Assembly: GCA_002432565.1 (NCBI GenBank)
Contig: DJFP01000224.1
Location: forward strand, 8,698-16,747
From: Flavobacteriales bacterium UBA5869
Lineage (GTDB): Bacteria > Bacteroidota > Bacteroidia > Flavobacteriales_D > Crocinitomicaceae
DNA: 8,050 bases
Direction: 5' to 3'
Every line of letters begins with the position of its first letter. Positions within the stretch are counted from its first letter, which is position 1. The notes beneath the pieces are model-generated. The model was given only the letters and a program-made list of their open reading frames with translations. It made no database searches and was not told the origin of the DNA. Below, piece by piece: positions 1 to 6,168 of this stretch. The translations under genes were made by a program, and so were the position numbers.

Positions 1-1143
1 GTTTGTGATATAGAATATACATTCAACGACCTTCATGATGATCTTCCAACGGTTACTATCATAGGACCACAACCGGAAGATCCCGGGTTCGGACCGGATC
101 ACGGAACGGCTGTATTGGGAGAAATCGGTTCTCTGAATGATGGAGTAGGAACGACCGGGATTGCTTATCAAAGCCAGCTGTTTTTTTCAGGTGCTTATTT
201 CGACCTAACATATTTCCTGGAAGAAGCGCTTATCAATACCATGGATGAATTGGATCCGGGAGATATCGTTCTGATCGAACAACAAATTGCCGGTCCCGAT
301 GCAAATCCGGATTATGTACCGGTAGAATGGTATGAACCGTATTATGATGCCATCCAGTTAATATCCGGAAATGGATTGATTGTAGTGGAAGCTGCCGGAA
401 ATGGTAACCAGGATTTGGATGACCCTATTTTCAGCATGGATAATAACGGACATTATCCGTTCCTGGAAGAAAACTGGTCGGAAGCTATTATGGTGGGAGC
501 CGGAGCTGTTGGCATCGATGATGCATCACGTTCCAGGTTGTGGTTTTCCAATTATGGAAGCCGGATTGATCTGCAGGGAAATGGGGAAGGTGTTGTAACA
601 ACGGGTTATGGATCGGCTTATGCAGCTGAAGGTATTAATAAAGAATACTCGGACAATTTCGGGGGAACTTCCGGAGCTTCCCCGATTGTAGTGGGTGTGG
701 CTGCATTAATACAATCCCTGCATAAGAGCGTGACCGGAAATCCTTTATCTAGAGATCAAATACGGGATTTATTGGTTCACACCGGAAAACCCCAGGTTGC
801 AGGAACACTATTTCCGCTTTCACAAAAAATCGGGCCGTTGCCCAACGTTTTTGCGGCAGGGAATTACCTGATGGACCATTTGGGAATAGATGTAACCGAT
901 AAAAATGCTTTTTCCGTTTTCCCGAATCCGAATACAGGTTCTTTCGCTGTTTATATCCCAAATGGAACTGTAAACCAATTAACCCTGAAAGATGTTTCCG
1001 GCAAAGAAATTCAAATAGACCAGGTAAAAACAGGTATGGGATTTGAATTGAAAAACACGAATCTTCAAGCAGGAATTTATTACCTGTCGGTAATCTATAA
1101 AGATGGACAGGTTGTTACCAAACCGGTTCAGATTCTTCCATAA
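1..1143 (+). CDS. Secreted S8 (subtilisin-like) serine protease with T9SS sorting domain, 5'-truncated
   Basis: This is the 3' part of a gene whose reading frame is open from base 1, so the true start lies outside the window; the TTG at 115 is an internal Leu codon. The catalytic triad is complete. The Asp is in VCDIEY (residue 3 of the visible part), the His in DHGTAVLGE (residue 34) and the Ser in GGTSGASP (residue 224). The oxyanion-hole Asn is in EAAGNG (residue 134). From about residue 301 a C-terminal domain starts with FSVFPNPNTGSF and ends with a GIYYLSV strand and a KPVQILP tail, typical of the type A sorting domain (TIGR04183 type). It should therefore be exported by Sec, passed through the type IX secretion system, and released or anchored at the cell surface, where it would cut extracellular proteins. 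The N-terminal signal peptide and any propeptide are not visible. The substrate is unknown. A strong terminator follows, so this is the end of its transcript. Confidence 0.93.
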   Translation, partial: VCDIEYTFNDLHDDLPTVTIIGPQPEDPGFGPDHGTAVLGEIGSLNDGVGTTGIAYQSQLFFSGAYFDLTYFLEEALINTMDELDPGDIVLIEQQIAGPDANPDYVPVEWYEPYYDAIQLISGNGLIVVEAAGNGNQDLDDPIFSMDNNGHYPFLEENWSEAIMVGAGAVGIDDASRSRLWFSNYGSRIDLQGNGEGVVTTGYGSAYAAEGINKEYSDNFGGTSGASPIVVGVAALIQSLHKSVTGNPLSRDQIRDLLVHTGKPQVAGTLFPLSQKIGPLPNVFAAGNYLMDHLGIDVTDKNAFSVFPNPNTGSFAVYIPNGTVNQLTLKDVSGKEIQIDQVKTGMGFELKNTNLQAGIYYLSVIYKDGQVVTKPVQILP

Positions 1144-1166
1144 TTTACGTTCATATGTTTAGAGTG

Positions 1167-1202
1167 TAGCAGGGGTTTAAATCTTAAACCCCTGCTATTT
1201 TT
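1167..1202 (+). terminator. Intrinsic terminator of the protease gene
   Basis: A perfect 14-bp stem (1167-1180 with 1184-1197, arm TAGCAGGGGTTTAA) around the 3-nt loop ATC is followed directly by five T (1198-1202). It begins 23 nt after the protease stop codon. The GC-rich core and the adjacent T-run are what rho-independent termination needs. It separates the protease from the acetyltransferase gene downstream. Confidence 0.9.
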
Positions 1203-1226
1203 ATATGGATTGCTTATTTTTAATTC

Positions 1227-1631
1227 ATGGAAGATCTGATTATCACCTCCGACAAAAATCGTTTGGATATCGCATATATTACGGATTTCATAGCACAAAC
1301 CTATTGGGCGAAGGACCGCACCATGGAAAACATGCGTACCTGTATCGAAAACTCATTGAACTTCGGCATGTTCCTTGATGAGCAGCAAATCGGATATGCG
1401 CGCGTTGTGACGGATTATTACCAATTCGCCTATTTGATGGATGTGTTCATGGACGAAAAATACCGGGGAAATGGGTATTCAAAAATACTGATGAAACACG
1501 TCCTGGAATGCGATGCTTTAAAAGATGTCAGGGTTATACGACTGGCAACGGCTGATGCACATGGTTTGTACAAACAATTTGGATTTACCGAATTAGCTAA
1601 ACCGGAGAATATGATGGAACTCTTAAGATAG
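1227..1631 (+). CDS. GNAT-family N-acetyltransferase
   Basis: This 134-residue protein has the length of a single GNAT domain and is expected to move an acetyl group from acetyl-CoA to an amine in the cytoplasm. The acetyl-CoA binding motif A lies at residues 69-90: a YLMDVFMD strand, then the pyrophosphate loop R80-G81-N82-G83-Y84-S85 and a helix. The last loop position is Ser, where Gly or Ala is usual. Motif B is visible as RLATADAHGLYKQFGF (about 105-120), with Tyr115 in the place of the usual general acid. The substrate cannot be read from the sequence; it could be a small molecule, a peptide or a protein N-terminus. ATG 1227 is the first good start after the terminator, and no purine-rich ribosome site precedes it. 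No clear promoter was found; TATTTTTA boxes at 1196-1203 and 1215-1222 resemble TAnnTTTG with one mismatch. It may share a transcript with the two genes downstream. Confidence 0.9.
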   Translation: MEDLIITSDKNRLDIAYITDFIAQTYWAKDRTMENMRTCIENSLNFGMFLDEQQIGYARVVTDYYQFAYLMDVFMDEKYRGNGYSKILMKHVLECDALKDVRVIRLATADAHGLYKQFGFTELAKPENMMELLR

Positions 1632-1640
1632 AAAGCTTAA

Positions 1641-1669
1641 AAATCAAATTTTTTCGGCTCCGCCGGGAA
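1641..1669 (+). repeat. Intergenic repeat element, copy 1
   Basis: The unit reads AAATCAAA, then six T, then CGGCTCCGCCGGGAA. It matches copy 2 (2357-2386) at every base except for one T in the run. The right half contains a perfect small hairpin, CGGC-TCC-GCCG (1655-1665). The element starts 9 nt after the acetyltransferase stop codon and ends 17 nt before the start of the lipoprotein gene. The T-run lies on the 5' side of the hairpin, so it is not a normal terminator on either strand. Confidence 0.85.
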
Positions 1670-1686
1670 AGCAATACCTTATAAAT

Positions 1687-2334
1687 ATGCTGCGATTAAT
1701 CATACCAACGATATTGTTTCTGCTAGTAAGCTGCTCTGATTCAGAAAAAAAAGGGAACAGCGGTTTCAAAACCGAACAACTCTACAAAGGTTATTCCGAC
1801 AGAGGAAGCTACTTATGCTACTTGAAAATTTTACCGGGAAACAAGGTTATTTTCACCTATCAAAATGAAGGAAACGATAGTTACGGAGAACATTCCGGAA
1901 CAATCAAAGTGAAAAATGATTCCACTTATCATGTGAGCTGTAAACTGACCTTCGGACAATTTGTGTATAAACCGTTAAACCTGGATTCATTATGGATCAG
2001 CATCGATCCGCCTTCGTTGATAGATAAAAAGATGATCCTGGCCCGTTATGAAAACGAAGACCTGATGACCGGACGAAAAACCAGTAAAGCGGGAATTACT
2101 TTTGTCATAGACGACCGTTTATTCAACGAATATACGCCGGCGTATATCTTAACGGACCACACACATCCCATTACCGGTGAAGCATTAACAATCAAAGCCA
2201 GCTACGGTTGTGCCTATAGCTTCGTAGAGGGAGACCAGGTTGAATTTGACATCGTCATTTCGGGAGATTCGCTTTACACCATTGGAGATGATTCGGTATT
2301 TCAAACAGGTTCATTCCGTCTGAAAAAACAATAG
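1687..2334 (+). CDS. Lipoprotein of unknown function, possibly surface-exposed
   Basis: This 215-residue protein opens with a short type II signal peptide: MLR, a hydrophobic run IIPTILFL, and the lipobox L13-V14-S15-C16. Cys16 should be lipidated after cleavage. The residues that follow, S-D-S-E, resemble the Ser-Asp-acidic lipoprotein export signals reported for Bacteroidota, so display on the outer face of the outer membrane is plausible but not shown. The mature part looks beta-rich, with many Gly, Tyr, Thr and alternating hydrophobic residues, and has no domain I recognise. ATG 1687 puts the hydrophobic segment at the very N-terminus, which supports this start. The gene lies between the two copies of the intergenic repeat and is followed, in the same direction, by another exported protein of unknown function. 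It is real as a gene, but its role is unknown. Confidence 0.85.
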   Translation: MLRLIIPTILFLLVSCSDSEKKGNSGFKTEQLYKGYSDRGSYLCYLKILPGNKVIFTYQNEGNDSYGEHSGTIKVKNDSTYHVSCKLTFGQFVYKPLNLDSLWISIDPPSLIDKKMILARYENEDLMTGRKTSKAGITFVIDDRLFNEYTPAYILTDHTHPITGEALTIKASYGCAYSFVEGDQVEFDIVISGDSLYTIGDDSVFQTGSFRLKKQ

Positions 2335-2356
2335 TTATCAAAAGGAAACCCTCGGG

Positions 2357-2386
2357 AAATCAAATTTTTTTCGGCTCCGCCGGGAA
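2357..2386 (+). repeat. Intergenic repeat element, copy 2
   Basis: The unit is AAATCAAA, seven T, then CGGCTCCGCCGGGAA, one T longer than copy 1 and otherwise identical. The hairpin CGGC-TCC-GCCG is at 2372-2382. Here the flanks add a weak outer pairing, AAATT (2362-2366) with AATTT (2385-2389). It begins 22 nt after the lipoprotein stop codon and ends 41 nt before the next start codon. Sequence outside the unit does not match copy 1, so it is a discrete element and not the edge of a duplicated gene. Confidence 0.85.
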
Positions 2387-2427
2387 TTTATGGAATCATC
2401 CACGAAAAAGCATCTATACCCCAAAAA

Positions 2428-3171
2428 ATGAAAATACTGAGTTTTGCATGGATAATCTTCATTGGTGTTAATGGCTTTTCGCAGGAGGTCGATTCCCTTG
2501 TTATTTTTTACAGGATCGGGTATAAATGCAGTCCCGAAATGGACGGCGAAGAAAAAAGAGGAGCTTGTGGAAGAAAGGAGGAGATAAACTATGAAAAGAA
2601 GAAACATGTTTATCGCATAACGAAGTTTGAATGCAAAGAAAGCTTCAGAGAATGGGTAGGGCAATGGGAAATATCACAGGATAGCATTACTAAAAAGGAA
2701 GTCAAAACCTGGATTGGTGGATTTGGTCCAAATTTGATAAGTGATAGTGTATCTCACCCAAAAATTTTCAAAGATCGAAGAATATCGGGGAAAGATCTTA
2801 ATACTTTTCTCCGGTCAATAGTTGCCATTAAAGCAGATACGGTTTTTTCGTATACCATGAAAGAAATTCCTGTTTCATATTTGGAAAAACATTTCCCCGA
2901 TGGCCAAAATGATAAAGAAGTAGTGGATTCGCTGCTTCAGCATGAATTTTCCAGCTTAGCTATATCAAATGTTACCGGCTACTTATTTTTAAGTTTCCAG
3001 TATCAGGGAATAAGATATGAGTTATGTAAAGACAGCAATAATGCTTATTGGAATCTTTATATTAATGAAGCAGAATGGAATACTTCCATTCAATTTATCC
3101 ATTTTGCTTTTGATACTTTCATCAAAGAAGAACTTCCCAGGAGATTTTCAGGATTGAGCGTCTTAAAGTAA
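2428..3171 (+). CDS. Secreted protein of unknown function
   Basis: This 247-residue protein starts with a type I signal peptide, MKILSFAWIIFIGVNGFSQE, with likely cleavage next to the Ser18-Gln19 pair that is common in Bacteroidota exported proteins. The mature part is lysine- and glutamate-rich near its N-terminus, carries four Cys (34, 47, 69, 200) and shows no domain I recognise; it lacks a lipobox and a T9SS tail, so a periplasmic location is the simplest reading. By hand count, 2461-3120 is about 36% G+C, while sampled lines of the nearby rnr gene are about 50% or higher. This may mark a recent arrival or a fast-evolving gene. The start is fixed by the signal peptide directly after ATG 2428. 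It follows repeat copy 2 and may be co-transcribed with the lipoprotein gene. Confidence 0.8.
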   Translation: MKILSFAWIIFIGVNGFSQEVDSLVIFYRIGYKCSPEMDGEEKRGACGRKEEINYEKKKHVYRITKFECKESFREWVGQWEISQDSITKKEVKTWIGGFGPNLISDSVSHPKIFKDRRISGKDLNTFLRSIVAIKADTVFSYTMKEIPVSYLEKHFPDGQNDKEVVDSLLQHEFSSLAISNVTGYLFLSFQYQGIRYELCKDSNNAYWNLYINEAEWNTSIQFIHFAFDTFIKEELPRRFSGLSVLK

Positions 3172-3186
3172 TTTTCACTAATTTTG
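3154..3186 (+). promoter_or_regulatory. Bacteroidota-type promoter for the exonuclease leader
   Basis: TTG (3154-3156), a 22-nt spacer and TAATTTTG (3179-3186) match the Bacteroidota pattern TTG-N17-23-TAnnTTTG. The -33 part overlaps the last codons of the secreted-protein gene. Transcription would begin near 3192, giving a leader of about 100 nt before the exonuclease start codon. Confidence 0.55.
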
Positions 3187-3196
3187 CTTCCAATAT

Positions 3197-3277
3197 ATGC
3201 AAATAACCACGACTACTGAACCTAAATCATTCATTTTGCCGGGGAATTTTCTAGAAAGGAAAGTCGTGTTTAATTAA
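3197..3277 (+). CDS. Possible 26-codon upstream ORF in the exonuclease leader
   Basis: ATG 3197 opens a frame of 26 codons (MQITTTTEPK...VVFN) closed by TAA at 3275-3277. It begins 10 nt after the -7 box of the promoter above, so it would be nearly leaderless, and it ends 19 nt before the exonuclease start, in a different frame. It contains an inverted repeat: AACCACGACT (3205-3214) pairs with AGTCGTGTT (3262-3270) with one bulged C. I do not recognise the peptide. It could be a regulatory leader peptide, a small protein, or chance; 26 codons is short enough for chance. Confidence 0.3.
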   Translation: MQITTTTEPKSFILPGNFLERKVVFN

Positions 3278-3296
3278 CAATTTAAACAAACACATT

Positions 3297-3839
3297 ATGG
3301 CAAAAAAATTAGACAAAATTATCGTGATCGATGTGGAGGCTACATGCTGGAATACAGCTCCACCGCAGGGAATGACCAACGATATCATTGAATTCGGGAT
3401 CTGTTTACTGGATGTTCATTCGGGAGAAATTTCCGATAACCGTGGAATTCTGGTTATTCCGGAACGTTCCGAGATCAGCGATTTCTGTACGGAGTTAACC
3501 ACCATTACTCCGGAAATGATCCGAAACGAAGGAATTTCCTTCAAAGAAGCGTGTTCCATTATTAAGAAGGAATATGAAGGGCAGAGTAGGACCTGGGCAA
3601 GCTTTGGGGCTTACGATCTGAAACACATCCAGCGCCAATGTTCCGAACTGGGAGTAGGTTATCCGCTGGGTCCATCTCACATCAATGTGAAAACACTCTT
3701 TGCATTGAAGAACAAATTGGGACACGAGAAAGGAATGGATGGCGCATTGCAGCACCTTCACATCGAATTGGAAGGAACACATCACCGCGGAGTCGATGAC
3801 GCAAAAAATATTGCAAAAATCCTCCGAACGCTAATTTAA
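3297..3839 (+). CDS. DEDDh 3'-5' exonuclease, ERI-1/KapD-like
   Basis: This 180-residue protein is a single exonuclease domain of the DnaQ-like fold, acting on nucleic acid 3' ends with two metal ions. Exo I is IDVEATCW, with Asp12 and Glu14 as metal ligands. Exo II is TWASFGAYDLKH, with Asp107. Exo III is HHRGVDDAKNIA, with His163 as the general base and Asp168 as a ligand; the HRGxDDxxNIA form is typical of the ERI-1/3'hExo/KapD branch. That branch includes enzymes that trim structured RNA ends, so RNA is the likelier substrate, but DNA cannot be excluded. There is no added SAP or other domain. ATG 3297 places the first catalytic strand at residues 8-13, as usual for the family. It has its own promoter and leader, and converges with rnr. 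Confidence 0.9.
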   Translation: MAKKLDKIIVIDVEATCWNTAPPQGMTNDIIEFGICLLDVHSGEISDNRGILVIPERSEISDFCTELTTITPEMIRNEGISFKEACSIIKKEYEGQSRTWASFGAYDLKHIQRQCSELGVGYPLGPSHINVKTLFALKNKLGHEKGMDGALQHLHIELEGTHHRGVDDAKNIAKILRTLI

Positions 3840-3861
3840 ATCAGTGTGAGTTTGAGTTTTG

Positions 3862-3890
3862 AGAGTGAGGAGGATGCCTCATTCTGTTTT
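3862..3890 (+). terminator. Probable terminator of the exonuclease gene
   Basis: A 9-bp stem with one G-T pair, AGAGTGAGG (3862-3870) with CCTCATTCT (3877-3885), encloses the 6-nt loop AGGATG. It is followed by G, four T and a pyrimidine-rich tail (CTCTTTCTC). It starts 22 nt after the exonuclease stop codon. For transcripts from the opposite side (rnr), the hairpin is followed by an A-rich stretch, so it should work mainly for the plus strand. Confidence 0.6.
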
Positions 3891-3897
3891 CTCTTTC

Positions 3898-6057
3898 TCA
3901 CTCTGAAACTGATACCAACTCCAAATCAATCGTACGCTTCTTAGGGCTCACCTCTGAGATCTTCACCCGGACATTATCCCCGAAATGGAACGTTTTACCG
4001 GTTTTCTGACCCACAATGGTCATTGTCTTTTCATCGAAAGTATAACGATCGCCCGGAAGCTCCTGCAGCGGTACCATTCCTTCACACGCATTTTCAGTCA
4101 TGCGCACAAATAGCCCGAATTCTGCCAAACCGGAAACAATTCCGTCAAATTCTTCCCCGATCTTGTCATGAACGAATACTACCTGGAAGTACTTATTGGA
4201 TTCGCGTTCCGCCTCCGTTGCTTTGCGCTCCGTGCGTGAAATGCGTTTGCAGATGTCTTCCAATGCCGAATTATACTTATGCGGCTTGTTTTCCAAACAT
4301 TCCAGTAAAATGCGGTGCACCATCAAATCGGCATAGCGGCGGATCGGTGAGGTGAAATGCGTATAATACTGGAAAGCCAATCCATAGTGTCCGATGTTGT
4401 CTGTATCATAAGTTGCCTTCGCCATGCTTCGGATCGCCATCTGCTGAATAATGCTGTATTCATTCTTCAGACGGATATCGTTCAGTAATTTGTTGATGCT
4501 TTGAGCGGCTTTTTCCGGACTTGTGAACTCCAAAGAATGACCGAATTTATCCAAAAATAAACTGAATAATGCGATTTTCTCCGGATCGGGCTTGTCGTGA
4601 ACACGGTAAACGAAAGGAACAGGATCTTTTCCTTTTTGAGGCATTCCAACGTACATGGCCACACGCTTATTGGCCAATAACATGAACTCTTCGATCAGCT
4701 GGTGTGCATCTTTTGAAACCTTCACAACTACATCAACCGGCTCTTTGTTTTCGTCCAGTTTGAACCGGATCTCTTCTGAGTTGATCATCAAAGCACCATG
4801 CTTAAACCGCTCTTTTCGATAGATTTTCGCGATTTTATCTAAAATATGCAGTTCTTCCTTGTATGGGCCTTCTGCACCTTCCAGGATTTCCTGAGCGTCT
4901 TCATAGGCAAATCGATGGTCGGAATGAATGACTGTTTTACCAAACCACTCTTTATACAATTTTCCTTTTTCATCCAGTTCGAAAACTGCGGAGAATGTGA
5001 ATTTATCTTCCTTCGGACGCAGGGAACAAACCATATTGGAAAGCTGTTCCGGAAGCATTGGGATAACACGGTCCACCAGGTAAACGGAGTTTCCGCGTTT
5101 ATAAGCTTCCTTGTCCATGGCAGAATCCGGTTTCACATACTGACTTACATCTGCAATGTGTACACCGATTTCGTAATGACCGTTCTCCAGTTTGCGGATC
5201 GACAAAGCATCATCGAAATCTTTTGCATCCACCGGGTCGATGGTGAAAGTCAAAATATCCCGAAAATCGCGTCGCTTCGCGACTTCCACCGGATCAAGTT
5301 CCAACGTTACCTGTTCCGCTTCGTTCATTACATCGTCCTCAAATTCTATGGGAATTCCCTGATTGATAAGGATGGAGATCATTTCCGTATCGTGAATCGA
5401 ATTTCCACCCAGGGTCTGGATGACTTCTCCGAAAGGAAACTCAGCTGACTTCGGCCAAACTGTGATTTTTACCAGTGCCTTGTCCTTATTTTTTGCCTTG
5501 TTGAGCTTTTCGAACGGAATGTAAATCTTCACGCCCGTTTTCGTATTGTCGGGAATCAAAAATGCGTGTTTGTCATACATGTGTATCGTACCCACGAATT
5601 GTGTCCGCTCGCGCGAAACAACCTCCATGATCTTACCTTCCGGCCGGTTGCCGCTTTTCTTCGTCAAAGCAACACGAACGATATCTCCGTGAATAGCTTG
5701 CCCGATATTGTGAGGTGCAATGAAAATATCCGCTTCATTTTTTCCAACCACGACAAATCCGGAACCGCGCTGGGTCAGCTCCAGTTCTCCTTCAATTGTT
5801 TCGGTCATGTTGGAATAAGCATACGTTTCGTGTCCGCTCTTGCGCAAAAAACCTTCTGTTTCCAATTCGCGCAGTAAAGCCACCACCAGTTTCCGTGATT
5901 CGCTGTCGTGAATATGCAGCAAACTGCACACCTGCTTGTAATTCAGAAGCGCATCCTGGTGTTGTTCAAATAATTTTCGAATAATGTGATAGAGGCCGGT
6001 CTTTAGTTTTTTGGTCGATTTATCTTTTATTTTTTTTGTTGGTCTTTTTTTACCCAT
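3898..6057 (-). CDS. rnr: Ribonuclease R (3'-5' exoribonuclease of the RNase II/RNB family)
   Basis: This 719-residue cytoplasmic enzyme degrades RNA from the 3' end, including structured RNA, in mRNA and rRNA turnover. Domains in order: a basic N-terminal stretch (KKRPTKKIKDKSTKKLK, about 3-19), a winged-helix region (about 20-80), two cold-shock OB folds (about 88-145 and 153-215), the RNB catalytic domain (about 262-585) and a C-terminal S1 domain (about 634-715). The metal-binding cluster is TIDPVDAKDFDDA with Asp274, Asp280, Asp282 and Asp283. A second signature, HFTSPIRRYADLMVHR (567-582), holds the active-site Arg pair. It lacks the long lysine-rich tail found after S1 in the E. coli enzyme; the basic stretch is at the other end. 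ATG at 6055-6057 is the natural start. It diverges from the dioxygenase gene and ends tail-to-tail with the exonuclease gene. Confidence 0.97.
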   Translation of the reverse strand: MGKKRPTKKIKDKSTKKLKTGLYHIIRKLFEQHQDALLNYKQVCSLLHIHDSESRKLVVALLRELETEGFLRKSGHETYAYSNMTETIEGELELTQRGSGFVVVGKNEADIFIAPHNIGQAIHGDIVRVALTKKSGNRPEGKIMEVVSRERTQFVGTIHMYDKHAFLIPDNTKTGVKIYIPFEKLNKAKNKDKALVKITVWPKSAEFPFGEVIQTLGGNSIHDTEMISILINQGIPIEFEDDVMNEAEQVTLELDPVEVAKRRDFRDILTFTIDPVDAKDFDDALSIRKLENGHYEIGVHIADVSQYVKPDSAMDKEAYKRGNSVYLVDRVIPMLPEQLSNMVCSLRPKEDKFTFSAVFELDEKGKLYKEWFGKTVIHSDHRFAYEDAQEILEGAEGPYKEELHILDKIAKIYRKERFKHGALMINSEEIRFKLDENKEPVDVVVKVSKDAHQLIEEFMLLANKRVAMYVGMPQKGKDPVPFVYRVHDKPDPEKIALFSLFLDKFGHSLEFTSPEKAAQSINKLLNDIRLKNEYSIIQQMAIRSMAKATYDTDNIGHYGLAFQYYTHFTSPIRRYADLMVHRILLECLENKPHKYNSALEDICKRISRTERKATEAERESNKYFQVVFVHDKIGEEFDGIVSGLAEFGLFVRMTENACEGMVPLQELPGDRYTFDEKTMTIVGQKTGKTFHFGDNVRVKISEVSPKKRTIDLELVSVSE

Positions 6058-6073
6058 AACGAATGTTGTATGG

Positions 6074-6081
6074 TAAAAATA
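6074..6081 (-). promoter_or_regulatory. Weak -7-like box upstream of rnr
   Basis: On the minus strand this reads TATTTTTA, one mismatch from TAnnTTTG, 16 nt before the rnr start codon. No TTG lies at the expected distance upstream, so this is a weak candidate only. The 7-1-7 palindrome at 6088-6102 would sit in its spacer. Confidence 0.25.
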
Positions 6082-6087
6082 CGAAAC

Positions 6088-6102
6088 CCAAATGACATTT
6101 GG
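6088..6102. promoter_or_regulatory. Perfect 7-1-7 palindrome between divergent rnr and dioxygenase genes
   Basis: CCAAATG-A-CATTTGG is a perfect inverted repeat with a single central base. It lies 30 nt upstream of the rnr start codon and 66 nt upstream of the dioxygenase start codon. Its length and odd centre suit a dimeric regulator. The intergenic gap is only about 110 nt, so one bound protein could affect both genes. No regulator gene is nearby and I cannot name the binding protein. Confidence 0.45.
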
Positions 6103-6143
6103 AGATTTAGTGTGTTTATGCGGACATTGTAATTGTCAAATGC

Positions 6144-6151
6144 TAACTTCG
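6144..6151 (+). promoter_or_regulatory. Weak -7-like box upstream of the dioxygenase gene
   Basis: TAACTTCG differs from TAnnTTTG at one base and ends 17 nt before ATG 6169. No TTG lies at the standard distance upstream. If it is used, the TTG at 6133 cannot be the start codon, because it would lie upstream of the transcript. Confidence 0.25.
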
Positions 6152-6168
6152 TAAAAAAACCGCTTCAC

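Noticed and set aside
115..117. TTG at 115 as a start codon for the protease
   Set aside because: The same frame is open to base 1 and encodes the catalytic Asp and His motifs upstream, so this is an internal Leu.
1641..1669. Repeat element as an intrinsic terminator
   Set aside because: The T-run is on the 5' side of the hairpin, and on the minus strand the hairpin is followed by A, so neither strand has hairpin then T-run.
2338..2664. 108-codon minus-strand frame overlapping the secreted-protein gene
   Set aside because: It overlaps the signal peptide and start of a better-supported gene on the plus strand and runs through the repeat; its composition looks like an opposite-strand shadow.
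4846..5448. 200-codon plus-strand frame inside rnr
   Set aside because: It lies wholly inside a fully conserved RNB coding region on the other strand; no recognisable protein.
6133..6168. TTG 6133 as start of the dioxygenase, adding 12 residues
   Set aside because: ATG 6169 is a stronger start, a possible -7 box lies at 6144-6151, and the added residues show no conserved feature.
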